DNA from: Saprospiraceae bacterium
GTDB lineage: Bacteria > Bacteroidota > Bacteroidia > Chitinophagales > Saprospiraceae
DNA: 41,668 nucleotides
Direction of reading: 5' to 3'
NCBI GenBank assembly: GCA_028284395.1
Contig: JANQRV010000577.1
Location: 1-41,668, forward strand
A model generated the notes under the pieces. It saw only the letters and a list, made by a program, of their open reading frames with translations. It made no database searches and was not told where the DNA came from. This document shows positions 1 to 7,961 of this stretch, piece by piece (the first letter of the stretch is position 1; every line of letters begins with the position of its first letter). A program made the position numbers and the translations under genes.

Positions 1-122
1 AGTCACATGATCTAACGAATTTATGCTTTCATGTGTTCTAATCAAAGCGATAACGTACTTGGTTCCGGCCTCGGTCCGGTACCATTCTCATAAAGCCAAT
101 AGATCTATGGTAGCAAATTTTT
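1..122. other. Left-edge non-coding stretch
   Basis: Lies downstream of the minus-strand gene ending at 123. I see no open frame, hairpin with a T-run or repeat in it. Confidence 0.5.
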
Positions 123-1031
123 TCAGGCTTTAGCTACTTTCTTCTTTTTGCTTTTTGTTATTTGCTTAGGCGGTGTTGGGTGATTGTCCTTGCGTACGCT
201 TTCGCATTTCCAAACGGGATTAAAGTTTTCATCCTGGTGGCTGTACTGACAGATTTGGTAAGTTTCTTCAGCCGGTGAAGTCATTACATGAAACGATTTT
301 TTAGTATATAATTTATTCGTGGTCAGCTCGGCGTGGAAAACCCGCTGCAGGCCTTTCCCGTTCCAATAGAAGAAAGCGCGTTCGATGCCTGCATCGCACC
401 CAATGGTAATAGTGCTGGCTTCGATTACAATCTGTCCATTCAAACTTTGAGAGGCAAATGTACGCAACAGTGGGCTGGAGGCACAATCTTCGAATATACA
501 TAGACCGGGAAGGTTTTTTTGGAAATACAATTGCTGGTCTTTGACAATTCGAATCTCCGCATAAATATCTTCTGGCTTAATACGGGGGATCGAAGAAACT
601 CCTAACATGACTAGTTCTGGGTTGCCATTGCCAGTAATTTCGGCCTCTCTCCATCCTTTGGCAATATCTGCTCCCCAGATATAACCCTTGATGGTCGTTC
701 CGTTTTGCTCTTGCACTTCTACATGATACCAAATGTCGCCATAACCGTTGATTTCGTCTTCCGGTAAAAAATAATCCGGATAAGCGATGTTCTTAACACT
801 TTGGCCGATCGGTAGAATAGTTAGAATCTCCGAAGTGTTGCAGGGATCGGAAAAGACCTCCGTGTTTTGTGAAAACGCATGCAATATCGAAGCATCAGAA
901 TAGAGCGCTTCTACCTGTGAGTGCTGATGGAACCATTCGAAGTAAGAACTGTAATCATCAGAGATGAAACGATCCTGAGCACTCATCATGACTAGGTTGG
1001 TCGATAGTACTACAATTAGGGCATTTTTCAT
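123..1031 (-). CDS. Secreted protein with SH3-like domain, function unknown
   Basis: A 302-aa protein. The ATG at 1031 is preferred to a TTG two codons upstream because it directly begins a signal peptide (MKNALIVVLS... ending near SAQD). Residues about 50-130 resemble a bacterial SH3-type domain: a 'VFSDPCNTSEILTILPIGQ' stretch, then 'WYHVEVQ...GYIWGADIA', which is the usual order of the lost-value, tryptophan and 'GWI' segments of such domains. The remainder (about 135-275) is a beta-rich region reporting 'GNPELVMLG', similar in feel to secreted Bacteroidota proteins that assess wall or ligand contact. Four or more cysteines suggest an oxidised, extracytoplasmic location. The C-terminus is a Lys-rich tail (KSKKKKVAKA). 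It stands alone, with no operon partner in view. SH3-like is moderately supported; the biological role is unknown. Confidence 0.75.
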   Translation of the reverse strand: MKNALIVVLSTNLVMMSAQDRFISDDYSSYFEWFHQHSQVEALYSDASILHAFSQNTEVFSDPCNTSEILTILPIGQSVKNIAYPDYFLPEDEINGYGDIWYHVEVQEQNGTTIKGYIWGADIAKGWREAEITGNGNPELVMLGVSSIPRIKPEDIYAEIRIVKDQQLYFQKNLPGLCIFEDCASSPLLRTFASQSLNGQIVIEASTITIGCDAGIERAFFYWNGKGLQRVFHAELTTNKLYTKKSFHVMTSPAEETYQICQYSHQDENFNPVWKCESVRKDNHPTPPKQITKSKKKKVAKA

Positions 1032-1037
1032 GATCAA

Positions 1038-1426
1038 GCCTATTTTGGGTGTTTATGATTAGAGTGTGTTTTCTCTTATTTTGGTCAATAACAATTTTGC
1101 TGGTCGAAATATTGTGTTTGGTGCCGTAAAACATTCATTATCAAATTGAAATACTGATTTTGCAATACTCGCAACGGCGCTGAAACACGATTATTAGACG
1201 GTGGGAATCTGAGAAGTCACATGCGATCGTCTTAACATTTTGCAACGCAACATCTGAATGTTGTAGTCGTTTAATTCACTATCACCTATGATAGCTCAAC
1301 TGGATTTTACCTAATCTATAGCAACATTTTTTTGCTCACATCCCCATTCCCATTTGAAGAGACAAGAATCGTTCCGAACGGCTTATCCCGTTGCGACCAT
1401 CTATTTATTGAACAAAAAAAAGCTTC
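1038..1426. other. Intergenic region between divergent genes
   Basis: 389 bases separating the minus-strand SH3-like gene and the plus-strand 105-aa gene, so both promoters should lie here. No TAnnTTTG element in either orientation was convincing. A small perfect dyad, CTATCA-CCTA-TGATAG, sits at 1279-1294 and could be an operator or a short hairpin. No gene is seen. Confidence 0.4.
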
Positions 1427-1744
1427 ATGAAAAGGTTTAAGTTTTTAAATAGTCCCAATAGAGTAGTACGGACTGAGATGGAAATTCGTAAAGATGAGAT
1501 CGAATATAATTGTCCGGATTGTGGTCAGAAGGTCATCCATGGGATTAATGGAAACAAGAAACTCTCGGTCTCCTATCCGAAAGACACTTCCGTCGATAAG
1601 AAGTTGGATCACAGTCATGTATACCCTACCTACATAGATACCGAGTATTTTGCCAGTAGAGGTTTGGAAATTCCTGCGATTAGTTTTGGCCAGAAAATGA
1701 AGGATTTCAAAGAAAAGATATTCAAAGGCTTGAAAAAGAGCTGA
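1427..1744 (+). CDS. Small hypothetical protein with one CPxCG motif
   Basis: A 105-aa protein starting at ATG 1427. It is highly charged, with no signal peptide or membrane segment, so it is probably cytoplasmic. The visible motif is CPDCG at residues 29-33, half of a zinc ribbon. The other metal ligands might be His38, His62 or His64 (a DHSH segment), since no second CxxC is present. The C-terminus is an amphipathic Lys/Phe-rich helix (about residues 85-105). The gene is isolated, followed by 377 non-coding bases with a weak GC-rich hairpin. I do not recognise the family; metal binding is an inference from a single motif. Confidence 0.6.
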   Translation: MKRFKFLNSPNRVVRTEMEIRKDEIEYNCPDCGQKVIHGINGNKKLSVSYPKDTSVDKKLDHSHVYPTYIDTEYFASRGLEIPAISFGQKMKDFKEKIFKGLKKS

Positions 1745-2121
1745 TCTTACAATAATCAATTCCTTTTTTGTACTTGCCGGAGGTGCTTTGACGGCCTCCC
1801 GGAAAGTGGTTTATACCATTCCAACATAGCGAATCCTGATATGTTTTTGCTTTTTTTATGCAATAACTCATTGCTTTTAAATAATAAATAAGCTGAAATA
1901 CAGTTAAATGTTAAAATGATTGGCAATTATCTTAAAGTCGCTACATTTACAAGTCTTCTCCCCGGTTTTAATATCTCCATAATCTTGACCAACTAATCTA
2001 CTTATTTCCAAAGGAATTTAAGATGACCTACGGATCCAACAGGATCTCGAGCAACTTCATACATACTATAGAGGGAAAACTTTACGAATTGATTTAATAA
2101 CATCAAAATCCCCCTGTACCC
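1745..2121. other. Intergenic region, possible hairpin and leader
   Basis: 377 bases. A GC-rich imperfect hairpin (CCGGAGG at 1777-1783 with CCTCCCGG at 1795-1802, one bulged base) follows the 105-aa gene, but no T-run follows it, so it is only a weak terminator candidate. A promoter-like pair lies at 1920-1949, leaving a leader of about 165 bases before the ATG at 2122. No coding frame is visible. Confidence 0.4.
1920..1949 (+). promoter_or_regulatory. Candidate promoter for the Ig-repeat surface protein
   Basis: TTG at 1920-1922, a 19-base spacer and TACATTTA at 1942-1949. This fits the Bacteroidota -33/-7 pattern (TTTG and TAnnTTTG) except for the last base of the -7 element. Confidence 0.35.
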
Positions 2122-5100
2122 ATGAGGTTCATTAGTTTAGCGTTTTTAGGTTTCCCATTGATAGTACCCTTATTTTCTCAGGAAGCGTCTATCCAGGATT
2201 GTCTTGGAGCCATTCCGGTTTGCCAGGAGGTATACGTCGAAGATCGGGCTCCAATTGGCTTTGGGAACACGATGGACTATGACGGCGAGAATGTTTGTCT
2301 CGTCAATGAGAATAATTCTATTTGGTATACTTTCACCGTCAACCAAACCGGGCAGTTTGGTTTTGTATTGACTCCCACTAATCCACTACAGGACTACGAC
2401 TGGATCCTGTTTGATATCACCGATGCGAGTTGCGGTGACCTACTAGATGATCCTTCTCTGGTAGTGAGTTGTAATGCTGCCGGAGGAGCGGGATGTAGCG
2501 GAGCAACCGGAGCAACCGGAGCAACCATATACAATGATCAAGGGCCCAATTGTGGTACGGATCCACCCAATCAAAGTGCAGGACTGAGTCCTTTTAATGA
2601 ATTGGTCGATGTGGTTGCCGGCAATACCTACGTGTTGTGCATTCTAAATTTTTCGGCCAATATATCAGAAGGCTATACGCTCGATTTTGGACTGTCTGCA
2701 GATATCGGCATTTTTGATGAAATCAGACCGACTGTAACGGACATCAATTATCCGGAATCTTGCAACGGTAGCAAGATTACCGTTTCCTTTTCAGAATATA
2801 TTCAATGTACGACTTTAGATGCGGATAATTTTCAACTGGTTGGAGACAATGGACCCTACGATATTGGTTTGAACGCTGCTAATTGTGATGCCGGTGGAAA
2901 TTTTAGCAAGACTTTTGAATTAACCATTAATCCTGCGCTAGAGGTAGGGAACGAACACACGATTTCACTATTGGTAGACGAAGTTTCAGAAGCTTTGGAT
3001 TTGTGCGGAAATCCCTCAACGCCCGGTGCCATTGTATTTGGCGGGCCGGTGCTAGACATTGATGTCGATCTGGGGCCTGATACTTCAATATGCCAGGGTG
3101 AATCCCTTACATTGCAAAATACCGAAAACATTGCCGGCAGCTATAATTGGAGTGATGGTAGCTTTTTGCCTACATTGGAAGTAAATGATGCCGGGATTTA
3201 TTCCCTGACCATAACAACTGCTTGTGGAGCCATCAGTGATTCGGTGACCGTCAGTCTGTTGGGAGGCAGTCTGCCGGAGCAACTGCTTGGGGCGGACACG
3301 ATTATTTGTGAATCAGCTACTTTGTTGTTGGACCCAGGTGTGGTCGGGGCTGAATATTTGTGGCAAGATGGTTCGACCGATCCTACTTTTTCGGTGGATA
3401 TGCCTGGTTTGTACGCTGTGACAGTTACGAATGAATGTGGAGTACGAGAGGACGAAATTCTGGTGGAAGCAGGCACAGCCATTACGGCAAGTATAGACAA
3501 CGGCTCGATCTGTCCCGGTGGAAGTATAGAATGGGATGTCACCACCCTAGGGGCTAGCTATGAATGGAATGATGGCGCTACCTCGCCGACTTTTACTGCT
3601 ACGGCACCGGGCGAATACAGCGTGATCATTACGACTGCTTGCGATATGGTAACCTTAAATGCCACGGTAAGTGAAGGTGAGGGAACCGCGGTTTCTGTGG
3701 ATTTAGGAAATGATACGATCTTATGTTCCGGAAATACGCTCGAACTCCAGCTCGAGGTTGGCGATGCGATCATTGCATGGCAGGATGGAACCAGTGATCC
3801 CAATTTTACCGTTACAACCCCCGGATCATATGGAGTGACGGTTACCAATGATTGCGGTACGATTCAGGATATGATAGAAGTAGGTTTCGCTGAACCGATC
3901 ACTGCTGAAATCAGAGACACCATCCTATGTGAAGGCCAAGAAGTAACCTGGGACGTATCGACTCCCGGAGCCACCTACTTGTGGAATAACGGGGCTACCG
4001 ATCCCGTGTTGACAACGGGAATGCCAGGTGATTATTCCGTCGTAGTATCCAATGCATGTGAAAGTCAGGAGTTTAATGCAAGTCTGACTACGGGCGGAGA
4101 ATTACCATCAGTTACCGAGCTAAACGGAGATACAACGCTTTGTCCTGGGACTACCCTGACAATTGACTTACCGGTTCCGGCTGACGTAACGGTTCTTTGG
4201 CAAGATGGCAGTACTTCCACCAATTACGAAATTAATTCTGCAGGAGAATATAATGTGACATTACAAAATGGCTGTGGGGAAGCTTCTGCTTCCTTCGCCG
4301 TGACGGAACAAATTCCGTTGGAAGCGATTTTGACGGACACCACCATTTGTTTGGGAGAGACGGTTTTATTTGATGTGACGAATGAGGGAGCGACCTACAT
4401 TTGGCAAGATGGTTCGACAAACTCTGTATTGTCGGTCTCTGAGGAGGGAGATTATACGGTGGATATCAGCAACGCTTGCGAATCCATTACGAGGATGGCA
4501 TCGGTGAGCCTTGTGGACGCGGAGGTGCCCACAATAGCTTTGGGGAGTGATACAACCTTATGCGATGGAGATATTTTGTCCTTCGATCTCAGCAATATCG
4601 CGAATACGGATATCATTTGGCAAGATGGTGAAGTAGGACCCTTTTACAGCATTACTGAGCCCGGTACGTATTCGGTGATCGCTTCCAATGAATGCGGTTC
4701 TGTGGCAGACTCCATCCGGGTAAATTATCAATCGACCCTCGATCTAACGCCTTTCAGAGATACGGTGCTTTGTGCGGGCGAGTCTTTACTGTTAGACGCT
4801 ACCGTCGCAGGAGAAGTGACTTATCTATGGCAGGATAACTCTACTGAACCTACCTTTATCGCCCGGGAACCTGGAATTTACTCCGTGGTGGTTAATTCCA
4901 CCTGTGCAGAGCTTTCGCAATCCATTACGATTGATAAATGCATCACCTGTGAAATGTTTTTGCCGAATGCCTTTTCTCCTAATGGAGATGGCCAAAATGA
5001 CTTTTTTACTCCTTTCTCCGAATGCTTGGTCAAGCGATTTACGATGCAGATTTTTGACCGCTGGGGGAACCTGATTTTTACAACGGAATCCATCGAAGAC

Positions 5101-5235
5101 TTCTGGGATGGTAGGTATGGGGATCAAGCAGTTCAAGCGGGTGTCTACCTCTATTCCATTGAAGCGGAAGTGGGCGTGGAGAATGGTCCTGATCGGACCT
5201 TAAGTTTAGCTGGTGATGTCGCAGTTATCAAATAA
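2122..5235 (+). CDS. Large surface protein with Ig-like repeats and type B T9SS sorting domain
   Basis: A 1037-aa protein starting at ATG 2122 with a signal peptide (cleavage near LFSQ-EA, residue about 21). Residues about 25-190 form a beta-rich N-terminal domain common in Bacteroidota adhesins ('SIWYTFTV...DYDWILFDI') with many cysteines. Residues about 195-305 resemble a Big_5-like Ig domain. From residue about 314 to 940 there are nine Ig/PKD-like repeats of 62-68 residues with the pattern 'DT..C.G..L....W.DGST.P.F.V..PG.Y.V.V.N.CG'. The last 95 residues are a gliding-motility-associated C-terminal domain ('LPNAFSPNGDGQNDFF', '(I)FDRWGN', 'AGVYLYSI'), the type B signal for export and anchoring by the type IX secretion system. 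Expected location is the cell surface; adhesion is the likely but unproven role. No T9SS component gene is near. Confidence 0.9.
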   Translation: MRFISLAFLGFPLIVPLFSQEASIQDCLGAIPVCQEVYVEDRAPIGFGNTMDYDGENVCLVNENNSIWYTFTVNQTGQFGFVLTPTNPLQDYDWILFDITDASCGDLLDDPSLVVSCNAAGGAGCSGATGATGATIYNDQGPNCGTDPPNQSAGLSPFNELVDVVAGNTYVLCILNFSANISEGYTLDFGLSADIGIFDEIRPTVTDINYPESCNGSKITVSFSEYIQCTTLDADNFQLVGDNGPYDIGLNAANCDAGGNFSKTFELTINPALEVGNEHTISLLVDEVSEALDLCGNPSTPGAIVFGGPVLDIDVDLGPDTSICQGESLTLQNTENIAGSYNWSDGSFLPTLEVNDAGIYSLTITTACGAISDSVTVSLLGGSLPEQLLGADTIICESATLLLDPGVVGAEYLWQDGSTDPTFSVDMPGLYAVTVTNECGVREDEILVEAGTAITASIDNGSICPGGSIEWDVTTLGASYEWNDGATSPTFTATAPGEYSVIITTACDMVTLNATVSEGEGTAVSVDLGNDTILCSGNTLELQLEVGDAIIAWQDGTSDPNFTVTTPGSYGVTVTNDCGTIQDMIEVGFAEPITAEIRDTILCEGQEVTWDVSTPGATYLWNNGATDPVLTTGMPGDYSVVVSNACESQEFNASLTTGGELPSVTELNGDTTLCPGTTLTIDLPVPADVTVLWQDGSTSTNYEINSAGEYNVTLQNGCGEASASFAVTEQIPLEAILTDTTICLGETVLFDVTNEGATYIWQDGSTNSVLSVSEEGDYTVDISNACESITRMASVSLVDAEVPTIALGSDTTLCDGDILSFDLSNIANTDIIWQDGEVGPFYSITEPGTYSVIASNECGSVADSIRVNYQSTLDLTPFRDTVLCAGESLLLDATVAGEVTYLWQDNSTEPTFIAREPGIYSVVVNSTCAELSQSITIDKCITCEMFLPNAFSPNGDGQNDFFTPFSECLVKRFTMQIFDRWGNLIFTTESIEDFWDGRYGDQAVQAGVYLYSIEAEVGVENGPDRTLSLAGDVAVIK
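2500..2526 (+). repeat. Three perfect 9-bp tandem repeats
   Basis: Three exact copies of GGAGCAACC at 2500-2508, 2509-2517 and 2518-2526, in frame, encoding three Gly-Ala-Thr units inside the N-terminal domain of the surface protein. The in-frame unit length means gain or loss of copies would keep the protein intact. Confidence 0.9.
3061..4940 (+). repeat. Nine Ig/PKD-like protein repeats, two alternating subtypes
   Basis: Nine repeats of about 65 residues inside the surface protein. Repeats 2, 4, 6 and 8 share openings like 'LGxDTxLC' and a closing 'N-x-CG'. Repeats 3, 5 and 7 share '(W/F)DV..xGA(S/T)Y' and a closing 'AC(D/E)'. Repeat 9 is closer to the second type. At DNA level the copies are diverged, so the array is old. 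Confidence 0.8.
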
Positions 5236-5449
5236 ACCGGTGATCTAAGGTAATTTTTAACCCAGAATTAATTGATCTTTAAGACAATAGTGGCAGAGAT
5301 TAATTGGCTATTAATTTTTTTTTAGTCTCTTATGGTATTCAACTGACCCATGCCACTTGAGAAAATAATTTCCTGACACCGAAAGAGATTTTTTCGTCGA
5401 GTTTTCCAATTGGTTATCGGTCATTATTTCTTTACTAAAGAGAAACCAA

Positions 5450-6493
5450 ATGGCTAATAGAAAGGCACTAAAATTCGAACTGGAGAATTTCAAAAACGAG
5501 ATGGATAGTCTCCACTATTATCAGTTTAAAGACCCAAACGGTGAAGTCATGTTACTTAGCAAGGGGTATCAAAGCGCTCGAAAACGCGACAATGCTCGTC
5601 TTAAACTTCCCGACTATGCGGTAGATCCTCAACGGTATAAAGTTATTAAAGTGGGGCGCAAATATCAGTTTGTGATCAAAGCTGGCAACAACCAGGCCTT
5701 AGCAGCTAGTATGCAATATCCTTCCAAATTGAAGGTAGAGGAGGCAATGCGCACCATACAGAAGTCCTTTTCTTCAAATGCTAAGCCCAATAGAGTGCAA
5801 CCGATTAACAGATTGATCCCCGTCGTAACTACGGAAGAGGAAAAGGTCGAAACAAGGAAAGAATTGAAGCAATTGAGGTTCAATTTTGATCTTACCTTCT
5901 ACCAACGGGAAGATGGTAAAAAACTGCTCGGTAAAATGGAGTATCCATTGACTAAAGACCGGGTCTCTTTTGAAAACATCGATCTGGAAGTCATTCGCGA
6001 TTTCTTATTGAAATTTATGCCTGGTCATGATCTGCAGAAAAAGCCGGAAGTTGTGCAGAAAGCCAAAAAAGAAGTGGCTATACCCAAAGTAGCAACCGTT
6101 CCGCTCCTGGTTCAGGAAAGCGGTAAAGTCGTTAACAAGATTGTCTTCAATCAATATTCCGACATTCAATTCCTGATAGATGTGCCTTCCGATAAGCTCG
6201 AAGTGAAGGATCAGTTTTATAAAGCTTCGATTTTTGCGAAATCCATGCGGAACAAAACCAAGACCTTCGTTTGTCGTTGCGAGGGGAAGTTGCACAATAG
6301 TGCACCCCAGATCCAGATTCCTTTGAGAGCTGCTGTACTTGCACCAGACATTTATCAATTCTATCTAGAGGTAAACCTCTATGAGGAAACAGGTACCCTG
6401 AAGAACCACGAATTAAAAGGCAATAGCCAATTGCTAAAGTTCGTGAATGGTAATTACTTGAAAGTTGGATTGAATGCAAGAGCTACCGGATAA
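5450..6493 (+). CDS. DUF1508 (YegP-like) domain protein
   Basis: A 347-aa protein starting at ATG 5450, without a signal peptide. Residues about 20-105 hold two DUF1508 units: 'YYQFKDPNGEVMLLSKGYQS' followed by a spacer, then 'KYQFVIKAGNNQALAASMQY', each continuing into a helix with conserved spacing as in the YegP family. Family members are usually short (about 110 aa) with unknown function; here the pair is fused to about 240 further residues, including a Lys/Glu-rich linker (about 105-145) and a mixed alpha/beta C-terminal part that I do not recognise. The gene is monocistronic and followed by a strong terminator at 6569-6591. Domain call is fairly secure; function unknown. Confidence 0.75.
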   Translation: MANRKALKFELENFKNEMDSLHYYQFKDPNGEVMLLSKGYQSARKRDNARLKLPDYAVDPQRYKVIKVGRKYQFVIKAGNNQALAASMQYPSKLKVEEAMRTIQKSFSSNAKPNRVQPINRLIPVVTTEEEKVETRKELKQLRFNFDLTFYQREDGKKLLGKMEYPLTKDRVSFENIDLEVIRDFLLKFMPGHDLQKKPEVVQKAKKEVAIPKVATVPLLVQESGKVVNKIVFNQYSDIQFLIDVPSDKLEVKDQFYKASIFAKSMRNKTKTFVCRCEGKLHNSAPQIQIPLRAAVLAPDIYQFYLEVNLYEETGTLKNHELKGNSQLLKFVNGNYLKVGLNARATG

Positions 6494-6568
6494 CTGATCC
6501 AGACGGATAACGGTCAGTTAATCGCAATAAAATCCTTGATATTAGGCCAGCGGGTTCTTTGAAACCAG

Positions 6569-6591
6569 CCCCCTTTATCAAGGGTTTTTTT
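6569..6591 (+). terminator. Rho-independent terminator after the DUF1508 gene
   Basis: Stem CCCTT at 6571-6575, loop TATC, stem AAGGG at 6580-6584, then seven T (6585-6591). It lies 78 bases after the stop codon of the DUF1508 gene. Confidence 0.75.
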
Positions 6592-6744
6592 ATTGCTCAT
6601 CCATCGCGGCTGCCTTGCACAGCCTACTTGTTAAAACAGCACTGTTTATCGCCGCTGAGTGACGGAAGAGGTTTTAAAATGTAAACGGTTTTTATCGATT
6701 GAAACTTTAGAGACACCTATCTGATTCGAGGTATAAGTCAAAAC

Positions 6745-6774
6745 AAAAAAAGGCTGGAATAAGATATTCCAACC
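6745..6774 (-). terminator. Rho-independent terminator for the 150-aa gene
   Basis: Read on the minus strand: stem TGGAATA (6771-6765), loop of three bases, stem TATTCCA (6761-6755), with outer GG/CC pairs, then a T-run from the seven A at 6745-6751. It lies about 50 bases after the stop at 6823. Confidence 0.65.
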
Positions 6775-6822
6775 AGTTTTTGGGCGATAAATCACGCCCG
6801 GCTACTTCGCAATGAATACTAC

Positions 6823-7275
6823 TTAAGCATTGATGATCTTGACGTTGCCAAGTTCTGCTAAACCAGAAACTGGTGTAAGACCATTTTGATCAACCAATTC
6901 TAGTTCTGCATACAACTTGTAAATGCCCACGGGTACTGTTCCGGCAGGGATATTGATGGTTTGATCAGGATAAACGAAAGGCGTACCAGCGTTTACAGCG
7001 AAGGTGATTGCCAGTCTGCCTGGTCCTTCTCCTAACCCAATTTGCTCGAAATAGAGGCGAAAATGCCACTGGTTGCCAGTCCAAGCACCCCAAATCGGTC
7101 CGGTTTGGGTTAGCTGTTTTAGCTGAACGAGCCAGTCTTGGTCATCGTGAATGATCGTTGGATCAGGGGCTTGAATGACTGGATCCCAGTCGCCGCCAGT
7201 TGCTGTTTCATACCAATTAACATTACCAGTAATTGTACCCGGGATAGTGGTTAACTCAAACGTGAAACTTGCCAT
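6823..7275 (-). CDS. Hypothetical 150-aa beta-rich protein
   Basis: A 150-aa protein with ATG at 7275. It has no signal peptide, lipobox, membrane segment or cysteine, and is dominated by alternating hydrophobic/polar stretches and glycine/proline turns, which suggests a beta-sandwich ('WHFRLYFEQIGLGEGPGRLAI', 'GIYKLYAELEL'). The DDQDW segment near residue 45 and several Trp residues could form a binding face. It is a single gene with its own terminator and a very long upstream non-coding region. I do not recognise the family and assign no function. It may be one of the small all-beta proteins found beside secreted systems, but nothing here proves that. Confidence 0.65.
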   Translation of the reverse strand: MASFTFELTTIPGTITGNVNWYETATGGDWDPVIQAPDPTIIHDDQDWLVQLKQLTQTGPIWGAWTGNQWHFRLYFEQIGLGEGPGRLAITFAVNAGTPFVYPDQTINIPAGTVPVGIYKLYAELELVDQNGLTPVSGLAELGNVKIINA

Positions 7276-7961
7276 TTGTAAGAGATTTTTAGCTGGAAAA
7301 GAAAACGATGATCGGTTTGTTAAAATCAGGGTCTCTTTTCAAAGCGTATTAATTAAGGAAATATTTGTTTTCAAGTGATTAACAAACCTGTAGCAAATTT
7401 GCAGATATTGAATTAACCCCCGCTTAACATCAAGCCCTAATGAATTAAAAGGCAATTAATTATCGTTTAAACCTCAATTATTTTGTCTGACGGGCGTTGG
7501 CTAGAAGAATATTTCGTTTAATTTGTGATTAACTATTAGTTAATATGTAAAACTGATTAAATCATTGAGATGTGCATAAAAAAGAGTTTACAAAGGAAAG
7601 AGATTGACGACACTATATTATAAAGGTGCTATCCAAGGGCTGTATATAAGACAAATGCTCTATTGATTTGTATTCCTTTTATTCAGTATATTTACAATAG
7701 AGAAATAAATAGCCACTTATCAAAACATACTAACCCAACCCCAACTGGATTCATCAGCTGCTGTCATCTTCGCCAAAAAGTTTCAGTGGTCGATTCTCCA
7801 CTTCAAAAAACCAAGAAATGAAAACTTGTGAATCAACACTTGCAAGAAAACCTGTCTTATACATCGAATTCTGGAATACTTCGTGACCTAGGAACCGATT
7901 TTTGTAATAGCAACCGATCTATTTACTTGGAACCGTTTGCATTTTTAAGCCCCCATAAGAC
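7276..7961. other. Long non-coding region upstream of SARP-type regulator
   Basis: 686 AT-rich bases between divergent genes, the longest non-coding stretch of the window. Visible structure: a 10-bp palindrome GCAAATTTGC at 7393-7402; a 17-bp dyad, ATTAACT-ATT-AGTTAAT, at 7528-7544; and several TTAAT clusters. These could be operators for the regulator at 7962 or its divergent neighbour. No ORF, tRNA or clear TAnnTTTG promoter was found. Confidence 0.45.
7528..7544. promoter_or_regulatory. 17-bp dyad, possible operator
   Basis: Perfect 7-bp arms (ATTAACT at 7528-7534, AGTTAAT at 7538-7544) around a 3-base centre, lying in the region between the 150-aa orphan gene and the SARP-type regulator. 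The size is typical of a dimeric regulator site. Function is inferred only from symmetry. Confidence 0.3.

Larger units (their letters stand above)
6494..6822. other. Intergenic region between convergent genes, two terminators
   Basis: 328 bases between convergent genes. It holds a plus-strand terminator (6569-6591) and a minus-strand terminator (6745-6774). I see no gene in the remainder. Confidence 0.6.

Noticed and set aside
2856..3848. Minus-strand open frames opposite the Ig repeats
   Set aside because: They mirror the codon periodicity of the repeat-rich surface protein and have no start context or recognisable domain.
3061..4940. CRISPR-like or DNA-level tandem repeat array
   Set aside because: The repetition exists at protein level with diverged DNA and units of about 195 bases; there are no short identical repeats with unique spacers.
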